A stretch of 64,000 bases of DNA from Morganella morganii (GCF_003996855.1 NZ_NRQY01000001.1:342274-406273); one strand, 5' to 3'; counted from the first letter of the stretch, positions 1 to 10,256 are shown. Made by a program: numbers and translations. Notes: generated from the letters alone by a model not told the origin.

Positions 1-206
1 CTGAGCGTCTCCAGATCTTCTTTTTTGTCACCTTTCTTTAATCCATCTACAGAAAAAACAGTATTTGATCCCCAGGCGATTCGTATATCAGATACCTGAT
101 ATTTTTGAGGAATACGATTTTCAATTTCACCACGAAGCGCGTCAAAAGTACCGGTGGGTAAAGTGTCTTTAAGTGTTCTGTCAAAAGTTATGTTGATACG
201 GAGCAT
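1..206 (-). CDS. DinI-like SOS protein (partial, C-terminus outside window)
   Basis: Reading leftwards from an ATG at 206, 68 codons run off the window edge. The start MLRINITFDRTL, the GTFDALRGEIENRI segment and the later SVDGLKKGDKKEDLE resemble DinI family proteins, small RecA-filament modulators of about 80 residues found in chromosomes and, as paralogues, in many prophages. A GAGGT ribosome site precedes the ATG and a LexA box lies 18 bases upstream, so SOS control is well supported. It sits next to the 3' end of a tRNA gene rather than beside pyrC as E. coli dinI does, which suggests the cargo of an integrated element. The family call is by pattern; the missing C-terminus limits certainty. 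Confidence 0.75.
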   Translation of the reverse strand, partial: MLRINITFDRTLKDTLPTGTFDALRGEIENRIPQKYQVSDIRIAWGSNTVFSVDGLKKGDKKEDLETL

Positions 207-223
207 GCGACCACCTCGCAACT

Positions 224-243
224 TACTGGTTAAATATACAGTT
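224..243 (-). promoter_or_regulatory. LexA (SOS) box of the dinI-like gene
   Basis: CTG at 226-228 and CAG at 239-241 are separated by exactly ten AT-rich bases (GTTAAATATA) and flanked by TA and TT, matching the LexA consensus CTG-N10-CAG. It lies directly upstream of the dinI-like start, the usual place for SOS repression. Confidence 0.85.
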
Positions 244-503
244 TGAATTAACGGAGCAGAATAATGCTGTCAAGACTGACTTTGATCTCTGGGGCACCAG
301 TGGGGCAAAGAGTTGTCGCAAGTGTGCACGAAAGTGCGGGTGTGTGATTTTAAAAAATTCGATTACTTATTGATTTATATAGAGTGTGCGTAAATGTGCA
401 GACTGTTTAAATCATGGCTCAACATCGAATAAACGTATTGAGTGAATGCAGAATTTCTGTCGGTGGTTTTACCATTATTTTACCATCGATGTTTTGACAG
501 GCA
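244..503. other. AT-rich spacer between SOS gene and tRNA-Pro
   Basis: No convincing ORF or RNA is visible. The stretch is more AT-rich than most of the window and holds a short direct repeat of TTTTACCAT near 466-485. If an element is integrated at the tRNA, this is its terminal non-coding DNA. Confidence 0.4.
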
Positions 504-534
504 CAAAAAAATCAACCCTAACAGGTTGGTTTTC
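504..534 (-). terminator. Terminator of the tRNA-Pro transcript
   Basis: Read leftwards, an 8-bp stem (AACCAACC pairing with GGTTGATT, one G-T pair) is followed by seven T residues, just after the tRNA 3' end. Confidence 0.75.
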
Positions 535-546
535 TTATAAAAAGAC

Positions 547-623
547 TGGTCGGCATGACAGGATTTGAACCTGCGACCCCCGACACCCCATGACGGTGCA
601 CTACCAGGCTGCGCTACATGCCG
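547..623 (-). tRNA. proL: tRNA-Pro(GGG)
   Basis: The minus strand reads CGGCATGTAGCGCAGCC... with D-loop CCTGGTAGTG, anticodon loop TCATGGGGTG (anticodon GGG), T-loop GGTTCAAATCC, acceptor closing CATGCCG, discriminator A and encoded CCA: 77 bases including CCA. It matches E. coli proL closely and sits next to yejM as in E. coli, so the locus is native. The 3' end faces the SOS gene, making it a plausible integrase target. Confidence 0.97.
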
Positions 624-698
624 AATGCTATCTATACTACTGTTTTCTTTGATTAAAGCAAGACAGAGCTGTCCGGTTGTACTTTTTTTATTCCGTTG

Positions 699-2468
699 TC
701 AGTGAGTATCGATAAAGCGTTTTTGCTCTGTCAGAACCTGGAGCAATTCAGCCATATCCGGTTTGGCATTACGGATTTTTTCATTATCCTCACCAAAGCG
801 CTGATATTTTCCCTGTGATGTCAGCAGCGATGCTGAGTCCGGTTTGATAATCACCAGATTGTTGTTATCCCCGGTAAATATCCGGGGCTTGCGCCGCACA
901 GCAGTGAAGAGGTCATCCCCCTGCGTGTATTCTCCCGGCGGATTGCTGACGTGCAGCAGGCGCTGCATCAGGGTTGCCATAATATCCGGGTGCGCGGTCA
1001 GTTTACTGATGGTTTGCGCCGGGGTATCCGGCCAGTGAACGATCAGCGGAACGCGCAACTGGTCACGGTTAAATTTGCCGTCAGTGACCCAGCTATCCTG
1101 TAGTTTTGTCATGCTGTCACCCGCGCCGGCGGTGATGACAATCACTGTTTTATCCCATTCACCACGTGCACGGATATCCTGAATAAGTGTGCCTAGAGTG
1201 CTGTCAATCTCTGCCATGTCAGGTGCGTAATGGCTTCCCGGCAACGGTGTGCTGAGGTTAATCAGTGCAAACCACGGCTGATCTTTGCGGGTTTGCTTCA
1301 GCCAGAGCGACCAGCGCTCTGCCACATCCGCGGATGCAGTGGTCGTTCCGCTGTTGTCCTGCCCGTTACGCAGCGGCGGCAGGCTGTAATCAGCAAGTAA
1401 TGCATAGCGGAAGAGCGGGGAGGCAAAGTTTTCGGTTGAGAAGAACCCTGACTGATAATTCTGTGCACTCAGCGCGGTCATCAGCGCGGACGGGATACGT
1501 CCGTTCAGGATACCATCATAATAGGTACCGGAAATACCGTAATAGAGTCCGAACTGTGCCCTTTCCGGATTAATTTCACTGCTGTAGTGTTGTGTGAATT
1601 GTGTGCTTTCCTGTGCAAACCGGCTGAGGTTCGGCATCGTACTGTCAATATCTTCCCGGCTCAGCGAGGTAAGGGTGATAAGCAGTAAATTGTAGCCGCT
1701 GCCGTTGTCTGCATAGGTCAGTTTGTTGATCGGGTATTCGACGCCCTGCGCGGTCGGGTCGCCATGCAGAAGCAGTTGCTGTTCGTAACTGGTGCTGTCG
1801 AGCAGGCCGTGACGCTCCAGGAATTTACGTGCCGTCATCGGATAAGACACCGGCAGATTATAGCGCTGCATAGTGACCGGCCGGTAGAAATTGGCATCCG
1901 CCCAGATATACATAATGTGGGAGGTGATAAAGGCAGTGATAAATACTACTGCAACAGGTTTGCCGAATTTTTGCCGGTTCAGGCTGCGCAGTTTCTGCCA
2001 GCTCCAGGTGCCGAACAGCATCTCGATCAGGAAAATTACCGGGATCGCAATAAAGATAAACTGCCAGCGCCGTGCCATTTCCCCCTGCTCAGGGTTCACG
2101 ACCAGATCCCAGACGACCGGGTTTAAATGCAGGCGGAACTGCTCATAAATGCCGATATCAAACAGCAGCAGAGTCAGCTCGGCCGTACCGAGCGCGGCGG
2201 ATAAAAAGCGCAGCAGCCGTTGTGACATCACCACAAAAGTGAGCGGAAATACAATCAGCAGATACAGGGCGAAGGCCAGGAAACTGAAATGTCCCAGCCA
2301 GCTGGTGATGGCGTAAATACGGCCAATCAGGGTATCCGGCCAGTCAGAAATAAACAGGTAACGGCTGCTGAGTGCGAGACTCAGCAGAATATTAAACAGG
2401 GTGAACCAGTGCCCCCAGCTTATCATCTGGGAGACTTTGTCACCGTATTTCGGACGATACGTTACCAT
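699..2468 (-). CDS. yejM: Inner-membrane cardiolipin/LPS-control protein YejM (PbgA/LapC)
   Basis: 589 residues against 586 in E. coli, with a near-identical start (VSQMISWGHWF). The first ~190 residues hold five hydrophobic membrane segments, followed by a basic linker (WSWQKLRSL) and a periplasmic sulfatase/alkaline-phosphatase-like domain. In the family this essential protein senses lipopolysaccharide at the outer face of the inner membrane and restrains LapB/FtsH, so LpxC and LPS synthesis are matched to need. The hydrolase fold is thought to be catalytically inactive; here the usual ITVDGL segment reads ITLTSL. It follows yejL by 27 bases in one operon. Confidence 0.95.
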   Translation of the reverse strand: MVTYRPKYGDKVSQMISWGHWFTLFNILLSLALSSRYLFISDWPDTLIGRIYAITSWLGHFSFLAFALYLLIVFPLTFVVMSQRLLRFLSAALGTAELTLLLFDIGIYEQFRLHLNPVVWDLVVNPEQGEMARRWQFIFIAIPVIFLIEMLFGTWSWQKLRSLNRQKFGKPVAVVFITAFITSHIMYIWADANFYRPVTMQRYNLPVSYPMTARKFLERHGLLDSTSYEQQLLLHGDPTAQGVEYPINKLTYADNGSGYNLLLITLTSLSREDIDSTMPNLSRFAQESTQFTQHYSSEINPERAQFGLYYGISGTYYDGILNGRIPSALMTALSAQNYQSGFFSTENFASPLFRYALLADYSLPPLRNGQDNSGTTTASADVAERWSLWLKQTRKDQPWFALINLSTPLPGSHYAPDMAEIDSTLGTLIQDIRARGEWDKTVIVITAGAGDSMTKLQDSWVTDGKFNRDQLRVPLIVHWPDTPAQTISKLTAHPDIMATLMQRLLHVSNPPGEYTQGDDLFTAVRRKPRIFTGDNNNLVIIKPDSASLLTSQGKYQRFGEDNEKIRNAKPDMAELLQVLTEQKRFIDTH

Positions 2469-2495
2469 AGAGTTTCGTCGTCAGCCGGAATGCGG

Positions 2496-2723
2496 TCAGT
2501 GCGCTTTATCTTCACTGACGGAAGATTGCAGGGCGCGGGCGAAGGATTCAGCAATATGAGCGCGTTGTGACGGCGCAACACTGGTATTGATGAGATTGGT
2601 CACCATATTTCCTAACACCATAAGAGAAAGATCGGTCGGTGTCCGGTTTTTTTCCAGCACACTGACCAGCTCAGCCAGTAACTTTTCAACGTGTTCATCA
2701 CTGTAGCGGGATGATTGTGGCAT
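2496..2723 (-). CDS. yejL: YejL family protein (UPF0352)
   Basis: 75 residues, start [16 protein letters not shown], the full length of this small conserved enterobacterial family of unknown function. The body is mostly helical ([32 protein letters not shown]). It sits first in the operon with yejM and is divergent from yejK, the arrangement found in E. coli. Confidence 0.93.
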   Translation of the reverse strand: MPQSSRYSDEHVEKLLAELVSVLEKNRTPTDLSLMVLGNMVTNLINTSVAPSQRAHIAESFARALQSSVSEDKAH

Positions 2724-2955
2724 AAACGTAGATATCCTGATTGTACAAAGCTCTATATCATAACTGATGAGCGGACGTATTTCTGCTTTTTGCGGAAAAT
2801 TATTTCAATTATGGGTCCGGTTACGCAGGTAAGACACGATTTTCAGTATGCGCGCTGCGGATTATCCTGTCTTGTCACATTCTCCTGTGATTGTGACTTG
2901 CGCACAGATTGTAACGGTGTTTGAATACGCGCAAACGAGGCCGAAGGAGTAAAAG

Positions 2956-3960
2956 ATGAGTCTGGATATCATTCAGATTGCGTTACATCAGCTGATTAAA
3001 CGCGACGAACAGACACTGGAAGTGGTGCTGCGGGACACACCACTGGAAAAAACCGCCATTGTCGGGGAAATGATGGCTGAACTGCACCGGGTCTACAGCG
3101 CCAAAAGCAAAGCGTACGGTGTGTTTAATGAAGAGAGTGAATTGTCAGCGGCACTGCGCTTGCAGCGGCAGGGCGAGGAAGAGTTCCACGCCTTTACCCG
3201 TGCGGCAACAGTACGTCTGAAAGATGAGCTGGCAAAATACCCGTTTGCCCAGGGCGGCGTGGTGTTATTTGCCCATTACCGCTATCTGGCGGTGGAATAT
3301 TTGTTGGTTGCCGTGCTCGACAACTGCCAGAGTATGCTGGTTAATGAGAGCCTGGAGCTCAGCAGCACCCATTATCTGGATATCCCGCATGCGGATATCA
3401 TCGCCCGTATTGATCTGACTGAGTGGGAAACCAATCCGGAATCCAGCCGTTACCTGACTTTCCTTAAAGGCCGTGTCGGGCGCAAAGTATCCGATTTCTT
3501 TATGGATTTTCTCGGTGCTGCTGAGGGCTTTAATGCCAAAATCCAGAATAAAGGACTGTTACAGGCACTGGATGATTACTGCGAAGAAGCTCATGCGGAT
3601 AAGCAGGAGCGTCAGTCTTACCGCAAACAGGTATTTGATTACTGCACGGAGCAGTTACAGAGCGGTGAAGAGATTCAGCTGACGGAGCTGTCTGCGGAAC
3701 TGCCGCCGCTGGGCGAACAGAGTTTTGCACAGTTTACACAGGAAAAAGAGTACGGGCTGGAAGATTCGTTCCCAGCCGATCGCAGCACTCTGCGTCTGCT
3801 GACAAAATTTGCCGGCAGCGGCGGCGGGCTGACCATTAATTTTGATGCGATGTTGCTGGGTGAGCGGATTTTCTGGGATGCGGCCACGGATACCCTGACA
3901 ATTAAAGGGACACCGCCGAATCTGCGGGATCAGTTACAGCGCCGTGGTAATAAAGGGTAG
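2956..3960 (+). CDS. yejK: Nucleoid-associated protein YejK (NdpA)
   Basis: 334 residues, start [19 protein letters not shown], conserved over the whole length with E. coli YejK (335 aa). The family is associated with the nucleoid, and its exact job is uncertain. A GAAGGAG ribosome site ends six bases before the ATG. It is divergent from yejL-yejM and convergent with rplY, with a hairpin between. Confidence 0.95.
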   Translation: MSLDIIQIALHQLIKRDEQTLEVVLRDTPLEKTAIVGEMMAELHRVYSAKSKAYGVFNEESELSAALRLQRQGEEEFHAFTRAATVRLKDELAKYPFAQGGVVLFAHYRYLAVEYLLVAVLDNCQSMLVNESLELSSTHYLDIPHADIIARIDLTEWETNPESSRYLTFLKGRVGRKVSDFFMDFLGAAEGFNAKIQNKGLLQALDDYCEEAHADKQERQSYRKQVFDYCTEQLQSGEEIQLTELSAELPPLGEQSFAQFTQEKEYGLEDSFPADRSTLRLLTKFAGSGGGLTINFDAMLLGERIFWDAATDTLTIKGTPPNLRDQLQRRGNKG

Positions 3961-3975
3961 TGAGAGCAGAAATAA

Positions 3976-3999
3976 ATAACGCCGCATAAGCGGCGTTAT
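3976..3999. terminator. Hairpin between convergent yejK and rplY
   Basis: A perfect 10-bp stem ATAACGCCGC/GCGGCGTTAT with loop ATAA. A T-rich tail (TTATTTATTTC) follows only on the minus strand, so it mainly ends rplY transcription. Confidence 0.65.
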
Positions 4000-4038
4000 C
4001 TACTCGGCGTCCCGATTAAAGCTCGATAGGTGGCGTAA

Positions 4039-4320
4039 TTAAGCGCGCAGGAAATCGATGTGTGTCAGTTTTGGCTTGAACGGATGACGCTGTACAGCCT
4101 GTACTTTCACTTTGGTTTCTTTACCATCGATAACCAGGTTCAGAACTTCGTAAAATCCTGCTTTAGATTCCTGGTTGATCAGGACGTCGTGGTCCAGTTC
4201 GATGGAAACAGGTTCCTGGTTGCCACCATAAACGATAGCAGGGAACTTGTTTGCGCGACGCAGGCGGCGGCTCGCACCCTTACCCTGCTCTTTACGTAAT
4301 TCAGCATTGATAGTTAACAT
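4039..4320 (-). CDS. rplY: 50S ribosomal protein L25
   Basis: 93 residues from [22 protein letters not shown], which aligns with the start of E. coli L25 (94 aa), the short single-domain form that binds the 5S rRNA E-loop. An upstream in-frame ATG at 4338 would add six residues (MLKRKA) not found in the family; the chosen ATG has AAAGAG upstream. Convergent with yejK, and downstream of radD on the same strand with about 170 bases between. Confidence 0.95.
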   Translation of the reverse strand: MLTINAELRKEQGKGASRRLRRANKFPAIVYGGNQEPVSIELDHDVLINQESKAGFYEVLNLVIDGKETKVKVQAVQRHPFKPKLTHIDFLRA

Positions 4321-4492
4321 AGCTTTTCTCTTTAACAAGAGTAAAAAAAATCTCTGCTACAGGCGACCCAGCAGCAAAGTCGGTATTTGGCTCCGGCAGA
4401 GTTACCCCTGGTGAAGCGGCGTGCATTTTACCGAAAATGCGGACAAACGGCAAACGAAACCCGGTATAAAACCAAAAAAGCAGCACGCAGGG

Positions 4493-6253
4493 TTATGCCA
4501 GGCTGTCGGATTTACGGAATCGCCCCTGATAATCAAAGATTTTTTCGCGGATCTGCCAGAAGTTCTCTTTCTTGCGTGAAACAATAAAATCGGGGTAACG
4601 CAGCAATACCTGCTGACGGATCACCGATTCTGCATCCTGCCACTGAAAGGGCACACCGGGCGCGCGCAGATGCTGTGCCAGAAACTGTTTTTCGAAGACA
4701 AAACGCTGTGCCGGGGTGGTCAGCCGGAAACGCTCGCTGACGGTGGTACCGTCTTCATCGTAATAATTGATGGTCAGCCATTCACCGCGGTTATCCTGCC
4801 CGGCAGAAAGCGCCATACCACCGCAGCGCAGTACCAGTGCATCTTTCAGACGCAGTGCGGCTTTCAGCATGTCATCCGGATCACTGAGGATCTCATCACA
4901 GTGACAGCAGCGCCGTGCAGCAATATCATTTTCCCCGTTACAGGACGGGCAGAGTTTAAAACGGAAACGGAATTCACACTGATGACGGGCGGATTCATCA
5001 TCCGCATCAATAATTCCCTGACAGCGGCGCCCGTAGTGTTCGATGATATGGCCGTCATCGGTACATAAACCCCAGAACAGGTTGGCAAAGCCGCATAACG
5101 GGCAGAACACCTGTACCGGCCGGCTTTTGCTGTTTGGTTTGTGATTGCCGACCTCCGGCATATAGAGGTCATGCGGGTTTCCGGCGTAATCGAGGATCAG
5201 ACACTCCGTTTTCCCGAGGGACAGGCGCAGCCCGCGTCCGGCGATTTGCTGGTAAAGGCTGACAGATTCGGTCGGGCGCAGAATGGCAATTACATCCACA
5301 TGCGGGGCATCAAACCCGGTGGTGAGAACGGAAACGTTGACCAGATAATGCAGTTTACGGGCTTTGAAATCCCGGATGATCGTTTCCCGCTCTGCGGACG
5401 GGGTATCCGCGCTGACCAGCGCCGCTTCACCGGACGGGAGCAGTGACACAATTTCCGCTGCGTGTTCCACTGTAGCGGCAAATATCATGCAGCCCTGCCG
5501 GGGCGCGGCATATTCTGTAATCTGGCGGACGATACGCGGCGTGATACGCTTTTGTCTTTTCACTTCCCGCGCCAGCGCCTGTGTGTCAAACATGCCGGCG
5601 GCACTGACCGGCACCTGTGAGAAATCATATTGCAGCACCGGCATATCCAGCCGTTGCGGCGGAACGAGATACTGATGGCTGACCATATAGCGCAGCGGCA
5701 GTTCATAGATACAATCGCGGAAGAAGCAGGTATGATCGCCGCGGATCATGCCATGATAGTGATACTGATAGATCCAGCCGCTGCCTAGCCGGTACGGGGT
5801 GGCAGTCAGGCCGAGAATACGCAGGGCCGGGTTATTTTTTTGCAGATGCTGTTTCACTTGCTGATACTGGCTGTCTTCGCTGAGGCTGATACGGTGGCAT
5901 TCATCAATAATCAGCAGGGAAAATTTGCCGTCAAAATCCGCGGTATTACGGGCGACAGACTGCACACTGCCGAAGATGACTTTCTGTGAGGATTCTTTCT
6001 GTGACAATCCGGCAGAATAGATACCCGCCTCCAGCCCGTAAGCCTGATATTTACTGTGGTTCTGCTCCACCAGCTCTTTGACATGTGCCAGTACCAGCAC
6101 ACGGCCGTGTGCCAGCCGCGCCAGTTCAGCAATCACCAGGCTTTTTCCCGCCCCGGTGGGCAGAACAATCACCGCAGGTGTGGTGTGTTTGCGGAAATAG
6201 AGCAGGGTGGCATCGACAGCCTCCTGCTGATAAGGTCGCAGGGTAAATGTCAC
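4493..6253 (-). CDS. radD: DNA repair helicase RadD (YejH)
   Basis: 586 residues, the same length as E. coli RadD, a superfamily 2 helicase that aids recombinational repair with RecA and SSB. A Q-like motif (LRPYQQEA) precedes Walker A PTGAGKS at 32-38; then come a DECH box near 117, motif [11 protein letters not shown], and motif [12 protein letters not shown]. After the helicase core lie two Cys clusters typical of zinc binding (CPLCGF...C, and CPSCN...CCHC). Divergent from rsuA. Confidence 0.95.
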   Translation of the reverse strand: MTFTLRPYQQEAVDATLLYFRKHTTPAVIVLPTGAGKSLVIAELARLAHGRVLVLAHVKELVEQNHSKYQAYGLEAGIYSAGLSQKESSQKVIFGSVQSVARNTADFDGKFSLLIIDECHRISLSEDSQYQQVKQHLQKNNPALRILGLTATPYRLGSGWIYQYHYHGMIRGDHTCFFRDCIYELPLRYMVSHQYLVPPQRLDMPVLQYDFSQVPVSAAGMFDTQALAREVKRQKRITPRIVRQITEYAAPRQGCMIFAATVEHAAEIVSLLPSGEAALVSADTPSAERETIIRDFKARKLHYLVNVSVLTTGFDAPHVDVIAILRPTESVSLYQQIAGRGLRLSLGKTECLILDYAGNPHDLYMPEVGNHKPNSKSRPVQVFCPLCGFANLFWGLCTDDGHIIEHYGRRCQGIIDADDESARHQCEFRFRFKLCPSCNGENDIAARRCCHCDEILSDPDDMLKAALRLKDALVLRCGGMALSAGQDNRGEWLTINYYDEDGTTVSERFRLTTPAQRFVFEKQFLAQHLRAPGVPFQWQDAESVIRQQVLLRYPDFIVSRKKENFWQIREKIFDYQGRFRKSDSLA

Positions 6254-6484
6254 AGGAACTCCGGCGGAACAGACAAAATCAGGGTGTCAGCATATCATAC
6301 TTTGGGCGCGACAATTGTCTGCATGACGGAGGATAAACAGCGGAACCGCCGTCAGAAAGGCACTGTGATGTTGATGGTTTGTTGTTATAATGATTACTGT
6401 GGTTATTATCAAACTAAATTCTTTCATTTTATCTGCTTATCTGCCGGCAGCACGCTGCGGGCGCGTCAGGTTTAAGAGACATTC

Positions 6485-7180
6485 ATGCGATTAGATAAAT
6501 TTCTTGCCCATCAGATGGGCATCAGCCGGAACCTTGTGGCCAGAGAGCTGCGTGCGGGGATGGTGACTGTGGATGGTGACGTTGTGAAAAACGGCGCACT
6601 GAAAGTCAGCGCGGAGAACGAAGTGGCGTATGACGGCAATGTGATGACACACGTCACCGGGCCGCGCTACTTTATGCTGAATAAGCCGCAGGGCTATGTC
6701 TGCTCAACGGATGACCCGGTAAACCCGACGATTCTCTATTTTATTGATGAGCCGGTAGCCGATAAACTGCATGCTGCCGGCCGGCTGGATATTGATACCA
6801 CCGGGCTTGTGCTGATGACCGATGACGGGCAGTGGTCGCACCGTATTACCTCGCCGAAACATCACTGTGAGAAAACTTACCGTGTCACCCTCGCGGAACC
6901 AGTGGCGGATACAACCGCAGCTCTGTTTGAGCAGGGCGTGATGCTTAACGGCGAACAGCACCCGACCAAACCGGCAAAACTTGAAATTATCACCCCGCAG
7001 GATGTACGGCTGACGATTTCCGAAGGGCGCTACCACCAGGTCAAACGTATGTTTGCTGCTGCCGGTAATCATGTGGACGAACTGCACCGCGAGCGTATCG
7101 GCGGCATTGTGCTGGATGACAGTCTCGGACCGGGGGAATACCGCCCGCTGACTGATGAGGAAATTCAGTCGGTTCTCTGA
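6485..7180 (+). CDS. rsuA: 16S rRNA pseudouridine-516 synthase RsuA
   Basis: 231 residues, as in E. coli. An N-terminal S4 RNA-binding domain ([15 protein letters not shown]) is followed by the RsuA/RluB-type catalytic domain with motif [13 protein letters not shown]; the nucleophile is Asp102, the same number as in E. coli RsuA. The KPQGYVCS and GRYHQVKRM motifs are also present. Followed 37 bases later by bcr in the same direction, as in E. coli. Confidence 0.96.
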   Translation: MRLDKFLAHQMGISRNLVARELRAGMVTVDGDVVKNGALKVSAENEVAYDGNVMTHVTGPRYFMLNKPQGYVCSTDDPVNPTILYFIDEPVADKLHAAGRLDIDTTGLVLMTDDGQWSHRITSPKHHCEKTYRVTLAEPVADTTAALFEQGVMLNGEQHPTKPAKLEIITPQDVRLTISEGRYHQVKRMFAAAGNHVDELHRERIGGIVLDDSLGPGEYRPLTDEEIQSVL

Positions 7181-7217
7181 ACACCTTTTTTACTGAATCC
7201 AATACGGAGTAACAGGC

Positions 7218-8402
7218 GTGCAAGTGCAACGTTCGGCCTATTTCGGCCTGATTTTTATTCTGGGTCTGTTATCGATGCTGATGCCGCTGGCTATCGATAT
7301 GTATCTGCCAAGCATGCCGACTATCGCCCGTGACTTTGGTGTCACTGAAGGTGATGTCCAGATGACCCTCAACAGTTATCTGATAGGCTTTGCTGCCGGG
7401 CAGCTGGTGTACGGTCCGATGGCGGATGCGCTCGGCCGCAAGCCGGTGATCCTCGGCGGGACACTGATTTTCGCCCTGGCCTCCGCAGGCTGTGCGATGT
7501 CTCAGGATATCGGCACCTTTATCGGAATGCGTGCGCTGCACGGGTTTGCTGCGGCTGCCGCGAGTGTGGTGATTAACGCCCTTATGCGCGATATGTTCAC
7601 CAAAGATGAGTTTTCCCGCAGTATGTCGTTTGTGGTACTGGTGATGACAGTGGCACCGCTGCTGGCACCGATCATGGGCGGTATGATGATGCTCTGGTTC
7701 AGCTGGCACGCGATTTTCTGGACAATCATGATTGCCGCGCTGATCGCCGCGCTGCTGGTGCTGTTCTTTATCCGTGAAACGCTGCCGAAAGAGCGTCGCC
7801 AGCCGTTCCGGCTGCGGATCATGCTCGGTCAGTTTGTGACTCTGTTCCGGCAGAAGCGCGTGCTGTGTTACATGGTGGCATCCGGATTTTCATTTGCCGG
7901 AATGTTTTCATTTTTATCCGCCGGGTCATTTGTTTACATTCAGCTTTACGAGCTGACGGAGCTGGAATTCGGTTACTGCTTCGCGCTGAATATCGTTTTC
8001 CTCTTTATTATGACCACCATTAACAGCCGCTATGTCCGCCGCTTTGGTGCACTGAATATGCTGCGCACCGGGCTGGTGGTACAGTTACTGGCCGGGTGCT
8101 GGCTTCTGCTGGCCGCATCTGCCGATCTTGGTTTTGTTGCCATTATGATTGGTGTGGCCTGCTATGTGGGGAACATTGCTATGATCACATCCAATGCGAT
8201 GGCGGTGATTCTGGATGATTATCCGCATATGGCCGGGACGGCTTCATCACTGGCCGGGGTTCTGCGGTTTGGTATCGGTGCGGGTGTGGGGGCGGTGGTG
8301 GCATCATTTAACATGACAACCGTCTGGCCGATGATCGGTGCGATGGTGCTCTGTATCCTGATTGCTGCATCGCTGGTATTGTACGCGCGGCGTTTTGCCT
8401 GA
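7218..8402 (+). CDS. bcr: Bcr/CflA family MFS drug efflux transporter
   Basis: 394 residues with twelve hydrophobic segments. The GTG start at 7218 is supported by GGAGT at 7206-7210. MFS motif A is seen as GPMADALGRKPVI after the second helix. E. coli Bcr exports bicyclomycin, sulfonamides and dipeptides by proton antiport across the inner membrane. Synteny rsuA-bcr-yejG supports orthology, though Bcr and CflA paralogues are hard to separate by eye. Confidence 0.9.
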   Translation: MQVQRSAYFGLIFILGLLSMLMPLAIDMYLPSMPTIARDFGVTEGDVQMTLNSYLIGFAAGQLVYGPMADALGRKPVILGGTLIFALASAGCAMSQDIGTFIGMRALHGFAAAAASVVINALMRDMFTKDEFSRSMSFVVLVMTVAPLLAPIMGGMMMLWFSWHAIFWTIMIAALIAALLVLFFIRETLPKERRQPFRLRIMLGQFVTLFRQKRVLCYMVASGFSFAGMFSFLSAGSFVYIQLYELTELEFGYCFALNIVFLFIMTTINSRYVRRFGALNMLRTGLVVQLLAGCWLLLAASADLGFVAIMIGVACYVGNIAMITSNAMAVILDDYPHMAGTASSLAGVLRFGIGAGVGAVVASFNMTTVWPMIGAMVLCILIAASLVLYARRFA

Positions 8403-8914
8403 TCTCTTTTCTTTGTTGCCGGTCCGGGGTTTTCCGGGCCGGTCATTTCCGTAATATCAGTAATAGCCGAATGATTACCCCGGGTAACTACTCAGTCATT
8501 ATTTGGTTGATCTGAATCATAAAAAGTTACATTAATGTGAATTTTGTTTCATACCGGAAAGCCACGGATAATGCCGGGTTCTTTTCTGTTAATTGTATAA
8601 TTAACTGATATTTCATCGTATTTGTACTTGCTCAGGCCATCCCGGCGTGGAGTTATATTCTCAATCATTCAACTTAAGCCATATTATATAAAACAAATCA
8701 GTTGAGAAAATTAACAAAACAGTATACAAATAGAGGCAATTGGATTGATGATGTTAACATCCGGCAAATAAGTGCTGAATGCTGAAGTGCCGGATCGGGC
8801 GTAAATCGCCGGTATTTCATCATCCGTGAACACAGAACGTTCGTTAATTCCGGGGGATTGGGTCGGATATTTTATTCGAGCTGATTCACCGGCACAGCAT
8901 GACAGGATAATAGT
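8403..8914. other. AT-rich spacer bcr-yejG
   Basis: A strong GC-rich inverted repeat at 8418-8443 (GCCGGTCCGG against CCGGGCCGGTC) lies just after bcr but has no T-run, so it is at best a weak terminator. The remaining ~450 bases are AT-rich with no credible ORF; the yejG promoter must be here but no clear -35/-10 pair stands out. Confidence 0.5.
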
Positions 8915-9259
8915 GTGAATAGTAATGCGCTTTCAGTTGTTTCCCGCCTGCCACAACATTACCGGCTTGCCGGTCATGATGACGGCCGCCGGTTAGAGGC
9001 GTTACCGGAATCTTTGCAGAGCAGGGAAGGCAGCCTGACCGGTTTAAAATTACTGAGTCACGGCCACCATTCAACATATGATGCACTGTGCGCCATCCGG
9101 TCGCACCTGGAGGGATTACAGATTGACAGTCTGATCCTGACCTGGGAAGGGGAGCCGTGCCTGTTTTTGCACAGTGATGATGAAAGTACCGCAATGTGTG
9201 CCCTGAAAACCGCAGGGGCTGCCATAGCAGAGAATATTTCTGCCCGTTACCCGTTCTGA
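8915..9259 (+). CDS. yejG: YejG family protein
   Basis: 114 residues, the length of E. coli YejG. The start is GTG (MNSNALSVVSRLPQHYRL). Conserved family blocks seen are VSRLPQHYR, LKLLSHG, EGEPCLF and the end GAAIAENISARYPF. The function is unknown; E. coli work only lists it as a small conserved protein, possibly linked to aminoglycoside response. Sits between bcr and mepS as in E. coli. Confidence 0.88.
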   Translation: MNSNALSVVSRLPQHYRLAGHDDGRRLEALPESLQSREGSLTGLKLLSHGHHSTYDALCAIRSHLEGLQIDSLILTWEGEPCLFLHSDDESTAMCALKTAGAAIAENISARYPF

Positions 9260-9308
9260 TGTATAACACCGCCGGTCTGAAAGCCGGGTTTTGATAAAAT
9301 GCAGATAC

Positions 9309-9337
9309 AAAAAAAGCTTCCTGAAAAGGAGGCTTTT
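9309..9337. terminator. Bidirectional terminator between yejG and mepS
   Basis: A ten-base stem AAAGCTTCCT/AGGAGGCTTT (one G-T pair), loop GAAA, with a T-rich tail on both strands. Confidence 0.8.
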
Positions 9338-9373
9338 TCTTTTTAAATAATACACTGCAAGGGAGTGAATGTA

Positions 9374-9928
9374 TTATTTAATTAAACGGCGTCCGTCATA
9401 GTAACGGATATTCCAGTATTTATCTGTCATGTTTGAGACGATAACACCGTTTGATGTGGATGCATGAACAAATTTGTCATTACCGACATAAATACCGACA
9501 TGACGCTGACGTTTTCCGGTTTTAAATAACACCAGGTCACCGGCCTGTAATTTAGCGCGTTTTACGCTGGTGCCGACAGACTGCTGTTCTGCTGTCGAAC
9601 GCGGCAGTTCCATACCGAACTGGTCGAGGAATGTCTGGCGGACAAATGCGGAGCAATCAATGCCTGAACGGGTAGTGCCGCCGAGGCGGTAAGCAACGCC
9701 TTTCCAGCTGGCATACTGAGACATCAGTTTGGATTTAACATCGACATTATTAACTAACTGTTCGAATTCATCCTGAGACGCTTGCAAAATAAAGCTGTTT
9801 GTACGGGTTTCAGATTGAACTTGACGGGCTGAATTTGGAGATGTACTGCATGCTGACAATGTCGCTGCGATAATCAATGCCGGAACAATCCGGGTGATAT
9901 ATCTCAGAATCGGTTGAGATGTGACCAT
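9374..9928 (-). CDS. mepS: Murein DD-endopeptidase MepS (Spr) lipoprotein
   Basis: 184 residues. A lipoprotein signal ends in the lipobox LSAC with Cys27. The NlpC/P60 domain contains SGIDCSAF (Cys92), RHVGIYVG (His143) and FVHAST (His155); the 51- and 12-residue spacings equal those of the catalytic triad of E. coli MepS. The enzyme cuts D-Ala-mDAP cross-links in the periplasm so that new glycan strands can be inserted; in E. coli it is degraded by NlpI-Prc. Follows lpxT on the same strand. Confidence 0.95.
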   Translation of the reverse strand: MVTSQPILRYITRIVPALIIAATLSACSTSPNSARQVQSETRTNSFILQASQDEFEQLVNNVDVKSKLMSQYASWKGVAYRLGGTTRSGIDCSAFVRQTFLDQFGMELPRSTAEQQSVGTSVKRAKLQAGDLVLFKTGKRQRHVGIYVGNDKFVHASTSNGVIVSNMTDKYWNIRYYDGRRLIK

Positions 9929-9954
9929 GTGTGAGTTTTCCCTTGCAGTCCTTA

Positions 9955-9970
9955 TGTGACAAATGTCACT
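9955..9970. promoter_or_regulatory. CRP-like palindrome upstream of mepS
   Basis: TGTGACAAATGTCACT fits the CRP consensus TGTGA-N6-TCACA with one mismatch and is a perfect 14-base palindrome (GTGACAAATGTCAC) apart from the central AA. It lies about 27 bases before the mepS ATG, so if bound it would more likely repress or block than activate. Other palindrome-binding regulators are possible. Confidence 0.45.
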
Positions 9971-10028
9971 TTAAAAAACAAAACATATCCACACTAATTA
10001 AATCTGCGTATGTATACAATATGTTTAT

Positions 10029-10055
10029 TCTAAAAACGTGCGGAACGGCACGTTT
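10029..10055 (-). terminator. Terminator downstream of lpxT
   Basis: Read leftwards, stem AAACGTGC / GCACGTTT with a six-base loop is followed by further T residues, 200 bases after the lpxT stop. Confidence 0.55.
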
Positions 10056-10256
10056 AATATCCATGAACAATTACTGAGAAAATATTAATCAGTCATCCGT
10101 AAAGGTATAACTATCGGTGAAATTAATCAATTCCTAATAATCGGACGGATTGATACTACATAAAGGTACTGAAAATGGCGAGGGGAAAAGCCGGTTATTT
10201 ACAAAACCTTAAATTTGTCAGCAAGGTAATCTGAATATGATGTCAGATATGTTTCA

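Larger units (their letters stand above)
9929..10256. other. mepS upstream region, no gene
   Basis: AT-rich, no ORF seen. It contains a terminator-like hairpin for lpxT (10029-10055) and a CRP-like palindrome (9955-9970), described separately. Confidence 0.5.
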
